64,000 nt of DNA from Kitasatospora arboriphila. Lineage in GTDB: Bacteria > Actinomycetota > Actinomycetes > Mycobacteriales > Mycobacteriaceae. The position numbers were made by a program, and so were the translations under genes. The notes below the pieces were generated by a model. The model did no database searches and had not been told where the DNA came from. It saw only the letters and a list, made by a program, of their open reading frames with translations. This document shows, one piece after another, positions 16,037 through 23,979 of this stretch. Each line of letters begins with the position of its first letter. Position 1 is the stretch's first letter. The DNA is taken from positions 1 to 64,000 of the forward strand of contig NZ_JNYV01000003.1 in assembly GCF_000717275.1 (NCBI RefSeq), written 5' to 3'.

Positions 16037-17007
16037 ACGGCACAGGGACGGACAGTGCTGAATTGAACGCTGCTGAATTGAACACTGCCACAACGGTCTG
16101 GGAGTTCGACACCGCGGCCTGGTACCAGCGGCTCATGCACACCGGCTCGTCGTTCGCACTGACCCGCCGCTATCGGCAACAGTGTGAGACCCGACAACGG
16201 GACCAAGCCGTGCCCTTGTCTGTCGGACGCGCCGCGTTTGTTCGCGGGGTACGGGTGGATGACAGCGAGTTCCGGTTCGACCTTTCAGTCGGCGATCAAC
16301 TCGCCGGCCAATTGTGGCCTGTGGTGAGCCCGGCGTTCCTGACCGACAACGGATTGCAGAGCATGGCCGACCTCGGGCGACTCGTGGCTCGCCTGCACGG
16401 CGCCGGTCCGCATCCGCCCGGGGATCTCGAGAGCCCCCACGTGCGACGACTGCGTTCCTACCTGTCGGCCACCGATGCTCGGGCGGACGTCGCGGCAGTG
16501 CACACAGCGTTACCAGAGCAGACGCTGGGCGCGCTCCGATCGATCGCACGGACGATCACCGACGGGCCGCACCTGACCTGCCATGGCGGTTTCAGCCTGG
16601 GGTCGGTGTTCACCGACGACGACCACAAGACGGTACAGATCGTGATCGGTCCGGAGATGTGCAGTGGGCCTTCTGAACTCGATCTGGGCTGGATGATCGG
16701 TGAACTGACGGAGTTCGAATACACCGCCGAGAACTCGGGTCGGTCCCTCGGTGCCGCGCACTCGGCGCCGTTCGGTCGAGCCGCGCAAGCTCTGCTCGAC
16801 GGCTACTCGGCGCAATCCGGTCGAGAGGTCGATCGTCGACGCCTCGACGATGTGGTGACTGCTCGCATCGCACTCCACATGTTCGACTTCGTGCGGACCA
16901 CCGGCCGCACGGACCACCTTGCGGGACTTGCCCCGTTCGTGACGTGGCTGACCCGACGACAACACATGCGCGACAACACCGAACCCGACGATGGGACACG
17001 ATCATGA
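16033..17007 (+). CDS. APH-like pseudokinase of the cluster (LanX candidate)
   Basis: 324 residues. Helices such as SMADLGRLVARLHGAG and an ELDLGWMIGELTEF stretch show an aminoglycoside-phosphotransferase ancestry. The catalytic loop reads HGGFSLGSV (184-192), without the catalytic Asp and the Asn, and the DWE metal site is replaced by IGPEMC (205-210). It should therefore be inactive as a kinase and act as a partner or precursor-binding subunit. Class V clusters carry a third protein besides kinase and HopA1-type lyase (LxmX in lexapeptide); this gene is the only candidate here, but the equivalence is inference. A repetitive N-terminus (AELNAAELNTAT) precedes the fold. Confidence 0.7.
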   Translation: MNGTGTDSAELNAAELNTATTVWEFDTAAWYQRLMHTGSSFALTRRYRQQCETRQRDQAVPLSVGRAAFVRGVRVDDSEFRFDLSVGDQLAGQLWPVVSPAFLTDNGLQSMADLGRLVARLHGAGPHPPGDLESPHVRRLRSYLSATDARADVAAVHTALPEQTLGALRSIARTITDGPHLTCHGGFSLGSVFTDDDHKTVQIVIGPEMCSGPSELDLGWMIGELTEFEYTAENSGRSLGAAHSAPFGRAAQALLDGYSAQSGREVDRRRLDDVVTARIALHMFDFVRTTGRTDHLAGLAPFVTWLTRRQHMRDNTEPDDGTRS

Positions 17008-17921
17008 CAAGCCAGACGTCCATGAACGTCCTCGATTCGAGTCGAACCGGATCGACGAGCGTTCGCGTAGACGGACTCACCATGCGTTATGGCACAACCG
17101 ATGTGCTCAAAGACGTGGGATTCGAGATCCCCTCCGGCCAGAAGGTCGCCGTACTGGGCCCCAACGGTGCCGGGAAGAGCACGCTGATCGAGATCCTCGA
17201 GGGTCTGCGCAAGCCGTCCGGGGGCAACGTATCCGTGCTGGGCCACCGCCCCGACGATGCGCCCGAGCAGTGGCGGTCGCGCCTCGGCGTGGTGCTGCAG
17301 GCGTGGCGGGACCACGGGACGTGGAAGATCGGTGACTTCCTGCGGTACATCAGTGCGGCCCATCGGGCAGCGGGCGTGGCGAATCTCTGGCCGGTGGACG
17401 AGTTGCTCGAAGCAGTCGAACTGGGCGACCGCGCACATCAGCAGATTCGATCCCTCTCGGGAGGCCAACGCCGTCGGGTCGACGTCGCCGCCGCACTGAT
17501 CAGCCGGCCGGAGCTACTCTTTCTCGACGAGCCGACAACAGGTTTCGATCCGGAGATCCGGCAGTCGTTCTACGATCTCGTCCGAAGCCTGGCGCACTCC
17601 ACGACGATCATCTGGGCGACACACAATCTGTACGAAGCCGAAGAGATGTGCGAGCGCATCATCATCCTGAATCACGGTCGGGTGGTGGCCGACGGGAGTC
17701 CGACCGAACTACGCGCCACGCTGGCCTCGACCAGCACCGTGTCGTGGATGTCAGAGCAGGGTCCACGGCGTCGTGTGGTCGCGGACTCCGATTCGCTGGT
17801 GCGCGAGCTGGTCACGGGCCCTGAGCGCGCCTGGAATCTGGAGGTTCAGCGCGGCACCCTCGAGCAGGTGTACCTGTCGATCGTGCGTGAGAACAACACG
17901 GCCGAGGAGGTCCGACCATGA
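17004..17921 (+). CDS. ABC transporter ATP-binding protein (peptide export/immunity)
   Basis: 305 residues. Walker A is GPNGAGKST near residue 53, the signature is SLSGGQRRR, Walker B is LLFLDEP, and the switch His is in IWATHN. The C-terminal extension is typical of DrrA/CcmA-like ATPases of ABC-2 exporters. Together with the next gene, which overlaps by 4 bp, it should export the mature lanthipeptides and perhaps give self-protection. No peptidase domain is fused, consistent with the separate M16 pair. Confidence 0.88.
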   Translation: MTSQTSMNVLDSSRTGSTSVRVDGLTMRYGTTDVLKDVGFEIPSGQKVAVLGPNGAGKSTLIEILEGLRKPSGGNVSVLGHRPDDAPEQWRSRLGVVLQAWRDHGTWKIGDFLRYISAAHRAAGVANLWPVDELLEAVELGDRAHQQIRSLSGGQRRRVDVAAALISRPELLFLDEPTTGFDPEIRQSFYDLVRSLAHSTTIIWATHNLYEAEEMCERIIILNHGRVVADGSPTELRATLASTSTVSWMSEQGPRRRVVADSDSLVRELVTGPERAWNLEVQRGTLEQVYLSIVRENNTAEEVRP

Positions 17922-18772
17922 CAACAATCGCTTCGCGAGCCGGCGCCGGCAGTCTCGGTGTGGTGAAGTTCGGGGCGTTGCAGGCCAAGGTGGAACTGGT
18001 CATCCGCTTCACCCGGCCGAGCGCGCTGGGTCACCTGATCGTTCCGATCGCCTTGGTCCTGATCTTCACCAACGTGGACGTCAGCGATGTCCTGGGTGGG
18101 CAAGGCGCCGTCGGGATGCTCGCCGGGATCGCTGCCGCGTCGCTGTTCGTCGGTGGATTCGTCGGGATCTGCGGGGAGCTGGTCTCCGAACAGGACGACG
18201 GAACCATGCTCAGGGTCCGGACGCTGCCCTACGGGCTCGCAGGGCATCTGATCGGAAAGACGTTGAGTCTGTTGGTGACCGGTGTGGTGACCGCGTTGCT
18301 GATCCTCATCCCAGCTCACATTTTCGTAGCACCGATCCTGCCCGGGACGTTCGCGGGATGGGTCGCGTTGGCCGGTGTCGCGGCGTTGACGTTGTTCGCG
18401 ACCGTGCCCATCGGTGCCGTCGCCGGAAGCCTGGTGAAGTCGCCGCTGGCGATCTTCCCGATCTCGTTGGTGGCGTACGCCCTGATGTCGGTGTCGGGCA
18501 TCTTCTTCTCCATCGGGGACCTCCCGGATTGGCTGACGGTTCCCATCAAGTTCTTCCCGGTCTACTGGCTGGGATTGTTGTCACGGGTGACGCTGGTCCC
18601 CGGTACCACGTTCGACGGTGTCGGACAGGTGGTGCTGGCGATTGGGGTACCCGTGGCGTGGGCGGTGCTGGGGCTTGTCCTGGCGCCGCGGGCGTTGCGG
18701 GTGATGACCCGCCGCCAGTCAGGTGCTCGCCTCGAAGCCCTCGCGCAGCGTCGTGCCGCGCGAGGCTACTGA
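17918..18772 (+). CDS. ABC-2 type transporter permease
   Basis: 284 residues with six predicted membrane helices, for example HLIVPIALVLIFTNV, LTLFATVPIGAVAGSL and VVLAIGVPVAWAVLGLVL. The RTLPYGLAGHLIGKTLSLLV segment resembles the coupling region of DrrB-like permeases. It overlaps the ATPase gene by 4 bp and forms the exporter with it. It is the last recognisable pathway gene. Confidence 0.85.
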   Translation: MTTIASRAGAGSLGVVKFGALQAKVELVIRFTRPSALGHLIVPIALVLIFTNVDVSDVLGGQGAVGMLAGIAAASLFVGGFVGICGELVSEQDDGTMLRVRTLPYGLAGHLIGKTLSLLVTGVVTALLILIPAHIFVAPILPGTFAGWVALAGVAALTLFATVPIGAVAGSLVKSPLAIFPISLVAYALMSVSGIFFSIGDLPDWLTVPIKFFPVYWLGLLSRVTLVPGTTFDGVGQVVLAIGVPVAWAVLGLVLAPRALRVMTRRQSGARLEALAQRRAARGY

Positions 18773-18837
18773 CGTCCGAGCACCGTTGTAGTTCTGGCGT
18801 GCAAATCGCATGTCGGGGAACCGAAAGGAGAAACACG

Positions 18838-19089
18838 ATGTCGTTCAAGGACTTGATCGTCGGTGACCATCGCAACCCCCGAGAAGAGATTGTCGCGGTC
18901 TTCGGCGAACATCAAGGCGCCGACGACCCGCAAGCGATCGCCCGCGCGACCACCTGGGCGCAGGGTGTGCTGAACACCGCTGGGATCCCGGCGGACAAGC
19001 AGGTCGAGGCGATCGCTGAAATCCGCAGGGCCGAGCCACGTCTGGGTCTCAAGTCGGCGACCCACCTGGCGTCGTTGCTCAAGAAGTAG
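18838..19089 (+). CDS. Small conserved-looking protein of unknown function at the end of the lanthipeptide operon
   Basis: 83 residues with a very good ribosome binding site (GAAAGGAG, 6 bp before ATG). It starts MSFKDLIVGDHRNPREEIVA and ends in SATHLASLLKK. It contains no Cys, no signal peptide and no membrane helix; the sequence looks mostly helical. I do not recognise the family. It lies 65 bp after the permease on the same strand and just before the operon-end hairpin, so it is probably cotranscribed. Immunity, regulation or an unrelated role are all open. Confidence 0.7.
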   Translation: MSFKDLIVGDHRNPREEIVAVFGEHQGADDPQAIARATTWAQGVLNTAGIPADKQVEAIAEIRRAEPRLGLKSATHLASLLKK

Positions 19090-19104
19090 AGTTCGCCCGG
19101 CGAG

Positions 19105-19142
19105 ACGTCCGGCCCTGTACCCGATGGTGCGGGGCCGGACGT
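19105..19142. terminator. Hairpin at the end of the lanthipeptide operon
   Basis: ACGTCCGGCCC (19105-19115) pairs perfectly with GGGCCGGACGT (19132-19142) over a 16-nt loop. It lies 15 bp after the stop of the 83-residue gene. The T tract is poor (GTGTGTG), as is common in high-GC actinobacteria. It marks the probable right end of the cluster. Confidence 0.7.
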
Positions 19143-19210
19143 GTGTGTGGGTGCTCGTCGCGACCGGGCAATATGCACCCGATGTCAGTGGAGATCCGTA
19201 CCATCGCAGC

Positions 19211-19573
19211 ATGAATCACGACCTCGATCGCAAGGCCCTGGTCGACGAACGGGCGGCGACGCTGGCGTTGATCGAGACCATGTCGGCGCGGCTGCGGTCG
19301 GTGGTGGAGGCGGGCGCCGACGCGAGTTCCGACGACGAACATGATCCGGAAGGTTCCACCCTCGCATTCGAACGCGGACAACTGGTTGCGCAGGTGGCCC
19401 GCTCGAAGGCGCGGCTGACGGAGATCGATGCCGCGATGGCGCGGCTCGGACTCGGAACCTACGGCATCTGCGAACAGTGCGGGAACGAGATCGGCGAAGC
19501 CCGGCTCGAAGCCCTCCCCGCGGCCCGACTGTGCATCACCTGCGCATCGCGATCCCAATCGAGGCAGTGGTGA
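19211..19573 (+). CDS. TraR/DksA-type zinc finger protein
   Basis: 120 residues. A helical N-terminus with a coiled-coil look (KALVDERAATLALIETMSAR) is followed by a zinc finger: CEQC, then 18 residues, then CITC near the end. The GTYGICEQCGNEIGEARLEA block is characteristic of DksA/TraR proteins, which enter the RNA polymerase secondary channel. Actinobacterial short forms are less well studied. The ATG at 19211 is chosen because it starts the recognisable fold; longer forms are possible. It follows the cluster terminator and is likely a separate unit. Confidence 0.8.
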   Translation: MNHDLDRKALVDERAATLALIETMSARLRSVVEAGADASSDDEHDPEGSTLAFERGQLVAQVARSKARLTEIDAAMARLGLGTYGICEQCGNEIGEARLEALPAARLCITCASRSQSRQW

Positions 19574-19646
19574 ATCAGGGCCGTCGCGGGTCAAGGTGAT
19601 TACGGTGAGATCGGACACGATGGACCGATCGAGACGAGGTACGGAC

Positions 19647-19997
19647 GTGAACACTTTTCAGAAGGTCGCCGGCGCGGTCAACAAAGTTGTTGTCGCGGCG
19701 ATGAAGGCGCCCGGGGTCGACAAAGTCGCCGGCGGATCGATGTTGATGCTCACCTACACGGGCCGCAAGTCGGGAAAGACCTTCAGTCTGCCGGTGAGCT
19801 ACAAGCAGCGGGGTGACGAGTTGCTCATCGGCGTTGCGCTCCCCGACAAGAAGAACTGGTGGCGGAACTTCTCCGGCGAGGGCGGGCCTGTGACGGTGAC
19901 GCTTCACGGCGCGGAACGAACTGGGCGCGCGGTCAGTCGGCGCAACGATCGCGGCCAGGTGTCGGTGAAGGTGACGCTCGACGAGCAGATCGTCTGA
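19647..19997 (+). CDS. Ddn-like (DUF385) F420-dependent nitroreductase family protein
   Basis: 116 residues from a GTG with GAGG upstream. The segments GGSMLMLTYTGRKSGKTFSL, PVSYKQRGDELLIG and PDKKNWWRNF match the split-barrel F420 family to which M. tuberculosis Ddn belongs. The family uses F420H2 for quinone or nitro-compound reduction at the membrane surface. The physiological substrate here is unknown. An ATG at 19620 would add nine residues. Confidence 0.8.
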   Translation: MNTFQKVAGAVNKVVVAAMKAPGVDKVAGGSMLMLTYTGRKSGKTFSLPVSYKQRGDELLIGVALPDKKNWWRNFSGEGGPVTVTLHGAERTGRAVSRRNDRGQVSVKVTLDEQIV

Positions 19998-20006
19998 AGG
20001 GCGTCG

Positions 20007-20025
20007 CCCCCTCCGGACGAGGGGG
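20007..20025. terminator. GC-rich hairpin after the Ddn-like gene
   Basis: CCCCCTC (20007-20013) pairs with GAGGGGG (20019-20025) over 5 nt, 9 bp after the stop codon. No T run follows, so it is a candidate only. Confidence 0.45.
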
Positions 20026-20086
20026 TGGTGGCGTCTCGCCCTAAACGGACCGGAGTATCGTTTCGGTGTCGTTAGGAGACAAAACC

Positions 20087-20635
20087 ATGACATCTGCACA
20101 AAAACGGTCCACCTTGGACATCGGTCTGTTGGCACTGCGAGTCGGCGTGGGCGGCACCTTGTTCGCTCATGGCACCCAGAAACTCTTCGGCTGGTTCGGC
20201 GGCCACGGCCTCGACGCCACCGCAGGCGCCTTCGACGGGATGGGGTTCAAGCCGGCCAAGCCCTCTGCCGCTGTCGCGGGTATCAGCGAAGCCGGGGGAG
20301 CGCTCATCGCAATCGGCGCTGCCACCCCGGTGGCCGCCGCCGGTGCTGTCGGCGCGATGATCGGCGCGGCCGCGGTGCACAAACCGGCCGGCTTCTTCGC
20401 GACTGCAGGCGGCTACGAATACCCGGCCACGCTGGGCCTTGCCGCCGCAGCGCTCGCTCTCACCGGCCCCGGCAAGTACTCCGTGGACGCCGCTCTCGGG
20501 CATCGCCTCAACACCAGCCGAGTGGCCATCGGCGCCTTGGCCGCCGCGGGCGCCGGAGCGGGATATGTGGTGGCGCGACGTCAGAAGGCACTCGCGCAGG
20601 CGGCTGCTGCAGCGGACGCCACCGAGGCCGCTTAG
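20087..20635 (+). CDS. DoxX family membrane protein
   Basis: 182 residues with four hydrophobic helices and the DoxX signature LRVGVGGTLFAHGTQKLFGWFGG cut by the helix 1 end, plus GFFATAGGYEYPATLG in helix 3. Ribosome binding site AGGAGA. Mycobacterial DoxX acts with SodA and a thiosulfate-type protein against redox stress; whether that complex exists here is not shown. The Ala-rich tail (AAAAADATEAA) is probably flexible and cytosolic. The neighbouring Ddn-like gene also fits a redox theme, but the hairpin between them argues for separate units. Confidence 0.82.
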   Translation: MTSAQKRSTLDIGLLALRVGVGGTLFAHGTQKLFGWFGGHGLDATAGAFDGMGFKPAKPSAAVAGISEAGGALIAIGAATPVAAAGAVGAMIGAAAVHKPAGFFATAGGYEYPATLGLAAAALALTGPGKYSVDAALGHRLNTSRVAIGALAAAGAGAGYVVARRQKALAQAAAAADATEAA

Positions 20636-20667
20636 TCGCGTCCAGCTCGTCTTCGGGTCGCGTCGGG

Positions 20668-20698
20668 GTCGTCGGCGTCGGTTCTCGACGTCGACGAC
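20668..20698. terminator. Hairpin between DoxX and RsbQ-like genes
   Basis: A 13-bp stem with one non-Watson-Crick position: 20668-20680 (GTCGTCGGCGTCG) against 20686-20698 (CGACGTCGACGAC), loop GTTCT. It separates doxX from the rsbQ-rsbP unit. Confidence 0.55.
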
Positions 20699-20772
20699 GC
20701 GGCCGGCTCACGGGTGTGAGCGGTCACGGTTTCGGCGCTTGCGGCACCACGATCGGTGTGCCGGGTGAGAAG

Positions 20773-21588
20773 ATGTGGGACGTGGATGTGCGTGTCAAGA
20801 ACAATGTGAAGATCGTCGGGCGGGACGGTGGCCCGACGATCGTGCTGGCCCACGGTTTCGGATGTGACCAGAACTTGTGGCGACTGGTCACCGAGCGACT
20901 GATTGCGGACTACCGCGTTGTGCTCTTCGACCATGTCGGAGCCGGCGCCTCGGACCCTTCGGCGTGGAGCGCCGAGCGCTACTCGACACTCGATGCCTAC
21001 GCCGAGGACGTCCTGACCCTGGTCGAGGATCTCGACTTGCGGGACGTCGTGTTCGTCGGCCATTCGGTCGCTTCGATGATCGGTGTCCTCGCCGTCGCAG
21101 CCGACCCGAGCAGGTTCGCCAGACTCGTGCTGCTCACCCCGTCGCCGCGGTACGTGGACGACGAGTCCGACGGTTACCGGGGTGGTTTCACCCGAGCCGA
21201 CATCGACGAACTGCTCGAGTCGCTGGAGGCCAACTACCTGGGTTGGTCGCAGGCCATGGCCCCCAACATCATGGGCAATCCCGATCGGCCCCAGCTCGGC
21301 GGCGAACTGACCGACAGTTTCTGCCGCACCGATCCGGCCAAGGCGCTTGTCTTCGCGCGCACCACGTTCCTCTCCGACAACCGTGAGGACCTCGCGCGGG
21401 TGAGCATCCCGACCCTCGTCATCGAGTGCGCCAGGGACTCTCTGGCACCGCGCCACGTCGGCGCCTATGTTCACGAACGCATCGACGGGAGTGAGCTGGT
21501 GACACTCGACGCGAGCGGTCATTGTCCTCAACTCAGTGCGCCCGAGGCCACCACGGAGGCAATCACCGCGTTTGCCGGCAATCGCTGA
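20773..21588 (+). CDS. rsbQ: RsbQ-like alpha/beta hydrolase
   Basis: 271 residues. It follows Bacillus subtilis RsbQ closely: NNVKIVG, AHGFGCDQNLWRLV, the nucleophile in VFVGHSVASMIGVLA, GGFTRADIDELLESLEANYLGW, SFCRTDPAKALVFARTTFLS, and the catalytic His in SGHCPQLS. The Asp is in ECARDSLAP. RsbQ binds a small hydrophobic molecule and is needed for RsbP activation during energy stress; the same fold gives plant karrikin and strigolactone receptors. The next gene, overlapping by one base, is an RsbP-like phosphatase, which makes the pairing convincing. The ATG at 20773 places the fold start as in RsbQ; a GTG at 20716 is possible. Confidence 0.85.
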   Translation: MWDVDVRVKNNVKIVGRDGGPTIVLAHGFGCDQNLWRLVTERLIADYRVVLFDHVGAGASDPSAWSAERYSTLDAYAEDVLTLVEDLDLRDVVFVGHSVASMIGVLAVAADPSRFARLVLLTPSPRYVDDESDGYRGGFTRADIDELLESLEANYLGWSQAMAPNIMGNPDRPQLGGELTDSFCRTDPAKALVFARTTFLSDNREDLARVSIPTLVIECARDSLAPRHVGAYVHERIDGSELVTLDASGHCPQLSAPEATTEAITAFAGNR

Positions 21589-22817
21589 TGCAGCGGGATC
21601 CAGGCGAGTTCCGGCAACCAGGCGACCGTTCCATCACGCACGCGGACATCCTCGAAGAGAGCCTCGAGGATCTCTACGAGAACGCGCCATGCGGTTACCT
21701 GTCGACATGGCCCGACGGCCGCATCGCACGGACCAACGCCACTCTCGCGTCGTGGCTCGGATTCGAGCGGAACGCGCTGCTGGATCAGCCCTTCACCGAT
21801 CTGCTGACCGCCGGTGGTCGAATCCACTACGAAACCCACTTCGCGCCCTTGTTGCAGCTCGAAGGCGAGCTCAGCGGGATCACTGTGGATCTCGTTGCGG
21901 CACAGGGTGAACGCCTTCCCGTCTTCGTCACCGCCAACGTCAAGACCGACGCCTCGGGGTCGGTGGTTTTGGTCCGTATCACCCTTCAAGATGCGCGCGA
22001 CCGGAGAACGTACGAGAAACAGCTACTCGAAGAACGGCGTATGGCAGAGCACGAACGGGCCCGTGTCCAGGTACTCGCCTCAACCCTGCAGCGCTCGCTT
22101 CTGCCACCATCGCTCACCCCGCCCGCCGGCATGGATGCGGCGGCCTACTATCACCCCGCATCCACCGACGACGTCGGCGGCGACTTCTACGACCTGTTCG
22201 CACTGTCCGACCACAAGTGGGGATTCTTCCTCGGAGATGTGTGCGGCAAAGGAGCAACCGCCGCGGCGGTCACCTCGCTGACCCGGTACACGTTGCGGTC
22301 CGCTGCGGTGTTCGACGACGACCCCGTTGCCGTGCTGCACAACCTCGACGCGGTACTGCACTCGAACTACCACGGTGATGAACCACGGTTTTGCACAGTT
22401 GTTTTCGGAGTTCTGACCCGCCGCGACGACGGGTTCGACGTCCACCTCGCCAGCGGTGGGCACCCGCCCGCGCTGTTGCTCACCGCGGACGGGGAGGCGG
22501 AGTACATCAGCACCGCGGGGGGCCAATTCGTCGGCATCCTCCGCAACCCCAAGTTCGTCTCCAAACGGGTGCATCTGTCGGCCGGCGACACCCTCGTGCT
22601 CTACACGGACGGGTTGACCGAGGCCCGAATCGGGCCGGGCACAGAGCGTTACGACGATGACGGTGCGTTGATCGAGTTCGCGGCAGCGCACGCGCCGACC
22701 ACTGCCGAACGGATCGTCGGTGATCTGCAAGAGCTGCTGGCGAGCTTCGGAACCGGTCTGGAAGACGACACCGCGGTCATGGCGCTGGGCGTGGCACGAG
22801 AGAACACATCGACCTGA
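21588..22817 (+). CDS. rsbP: RsbP-like phosphatase: PAS domain plus SpoIIE/PP2C domain
   Basis: 409 residues. A PAS domain covers about 25-150 (YENAPCGYLSTWPDGRIART, then WLGFERNALLDQPFTDLL), a short coiled linker follows (EERRMAEHERARVQVLASTL), and the PP2C domain runs to the end. Its metal motifs are intact: DDVGGDFYD, GDVCGKGA, ASGGHPPALL, YTDGLTEAR and LEDDTAVMAL. RsbP dephosphorylates an anti-anti-sigma factor to free a stress sigma factor. No anti-sigma or anti-anti-sigma gene is in the window, so the target lies elsewhere. The start ATG overlaps the rsbQ stop (TGATG), which indicates coupled translation. Confidence 0.88.
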   Translation: MQRDPGEFRQPGDRSITHADILEESLEDLYENAPCGYLSTWPDGRIARTNATLASWLGFERNALLDQPFTDLLTAGGRIHYETHFAPLLQLEGELSGITVDLVAAQGERLPVFVTANVKTDASGSVVLVRITLQDARDRRTYEKQLLEERRMAEHERARVQVLASTLQRSLLPPSLTPPAGMDAAAYYHPASTDDVGGDFYDLFALSDHKWGFFLGDVCGKGATAAAVTSLTRYTLRSAAVFDDDPVAVLHNLDAVLHSNYHGDEPRFCTVVFGVLTRRDDGFDVHLASGGHPPALLLTADGEAEYISTAGGQFVGILRNPKFVSKRVHLSAGDTLVLYTDGLTEARIGPGTERYDDDGALIEFAAAHAPTTAERIVGDLQELLASFGTGLEDDTAVMALGVARENTST

Positions 22818-22859
22818 TCTGTGGAATTGTCCACGACCTCGGCGGTGATGAAGGTGAAC

Positions 22860-23978
22860 ATGCAAGATGTGCTGACTGACCTGATGGAGATCTGGCGTTC
22901 GGGCGGGACGGCCGGTGTGGGAACCGTTGTGCGGACCTTCCGTTCGGCCCCGCGACCACCCGGCGCCTCGATGGTGGTGGCATCGGACGGAACGGTGAGC
23001 GGTTCGGTGTCTGGTGGATGTGTGGAAGGCGCCGTCTACGAACTCGCAATCGACTCGACGCGCACCGGCATCCCTGTGCTGCAGCGCTACGGGATCTCCG
23101 ACGACGACGCGTTTGCGGTGGGCCTGACGTGCGGCGGCGTAATCGACATCTTCGCCGAAGCCATCTCACAGCGCACGTTTCCCGAACTCGGCGACGTCGC
23201 CGACCACATCGAACATCATCGGCCCGTGGCTGTTGCGACCGTGGTCGACCACACCGACACCGAGGAAGTGGGCCGCCGGCTGATCATCACGCCGGGGAAG
23301 GTCAGCGGCACACTGGGATCGGACCGGATGGACAACGCTGTCGTCGACGACGCACGCGGACTGCTTGCTGCCGGACGCAGTGAGGTCCTCACCTACGGCC
23401 CCGACGGTCAGCGCCGCGGCGAGGGTATGTCGGTGTTCGTCTCCAGCCACGCGCCGCGGCCGAGGATGCTGGTGTTCGGCGCCATCGACTTCGCTGCGGC
23501 TGTCGCGGAGCAGGGTTCGTTTCTCGGGTATCGCGTCACCGTCTGCGACGCTCGCTCGGTGTTCGCGACGTCCGCACGATTCCCGACCGCTGACGAGGTG
23601 ATCGTCGAGTGGCCGCATCGGTATCTCGCCGAGCAGGTGGAGGCAGATGCGCTCGATGCGCGCAGTGTCATCTGCGTTCTCACGCACGACCCGAAGTTCG
23701 ACGTGCCGTTACTCGAGGTCGCCTTGCGCATACCGGATGTCGGGTACATCGGTGCCATGGGGTCGCGCCGCACCCACGACGACCGGGTCGAGCGCTTGCG
23801 GGCCGCCGGACTCACCGACGACGAACTGAGTCGGCTGGCCAGCCCCATCGGTCTCGATCTGGGAGCTCGCACCCCGGAAGAAACGGCGGTCTCGATTGCC
23901 GCCGAGATCATCGCCCGCCGCTGGGGCGGCGCGGGCCGGCCACTGTCACAGACCGACGGCCGTATCCACCACGAGTGA
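22860..23978 (+). CDS. XdhC/CoxI family molybdoenzyme maturation protein
   Basis: 372 residues. The N-terminal XdhC_CoxI domain has the block TVVRTFRSAPRPPGASMVV, DGTVSGSVSGGCVEGAVYE and GLTCGGVIDIF; the C-terminal half is a Rossmann domain with MLVFGAIDFAAAVAEQGSFL, LTHDPKFDVPLLE and GYIGAMGSRRTHDDR. XdhC proteins bind and sulfurate molybdenum cofactor before insertion in xanthine dehydrogenase-type enzymes. No such enzyme gene is adjacent. ATG at 22860 with GAAGGTG upstream is chosen; 22848 is an alternative. It is convergent with the pentapeptide gene, 1 bp apart. Confidence 0.85.
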   Translation: MQDVLTDLMEIWRSGGTAGVGTVVRTFRSAPRPPGASMVVASDGTVSGSVSGGCVEGAVYELAIDSTRTGIPVLQRYGISDDDAFAVGLTCGGVIDIFAEAISQRTFPELGDVADHIEHHRPVAVATVVDHTDTEEVGRRLIITPGKVSGTLGSDRMDNAVVDDARGLLAAGRSEVLTYGPDGQRRGEGMSVFVSSHAPRPRMLVFGAIDFAAAVAEQGSFLGYRVTVCDARSVFATSARFPTADEVIVEWPHRYLAEQVEADALDARSVICVLTHDPKFDVPLLEVALRIPDVGYIGAMGSRRTHDDRVERLRAAGLTDDELSRLASPIGLDLGARTPEETAVSIAAEIIARRWGGAGRPLSQTDGRIHHE

Positions 23979-23979
23979 G

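Noticed and set aside
8469..19089. Thioamitide (thioviridamide-like) cluster
   Set aside because: Kinase, HopA1 and decarboxylase genes would fit, but there is no YcaO/TfuA pair, and the precursor ends and F420 reductase fit class V lanthipeptides better.
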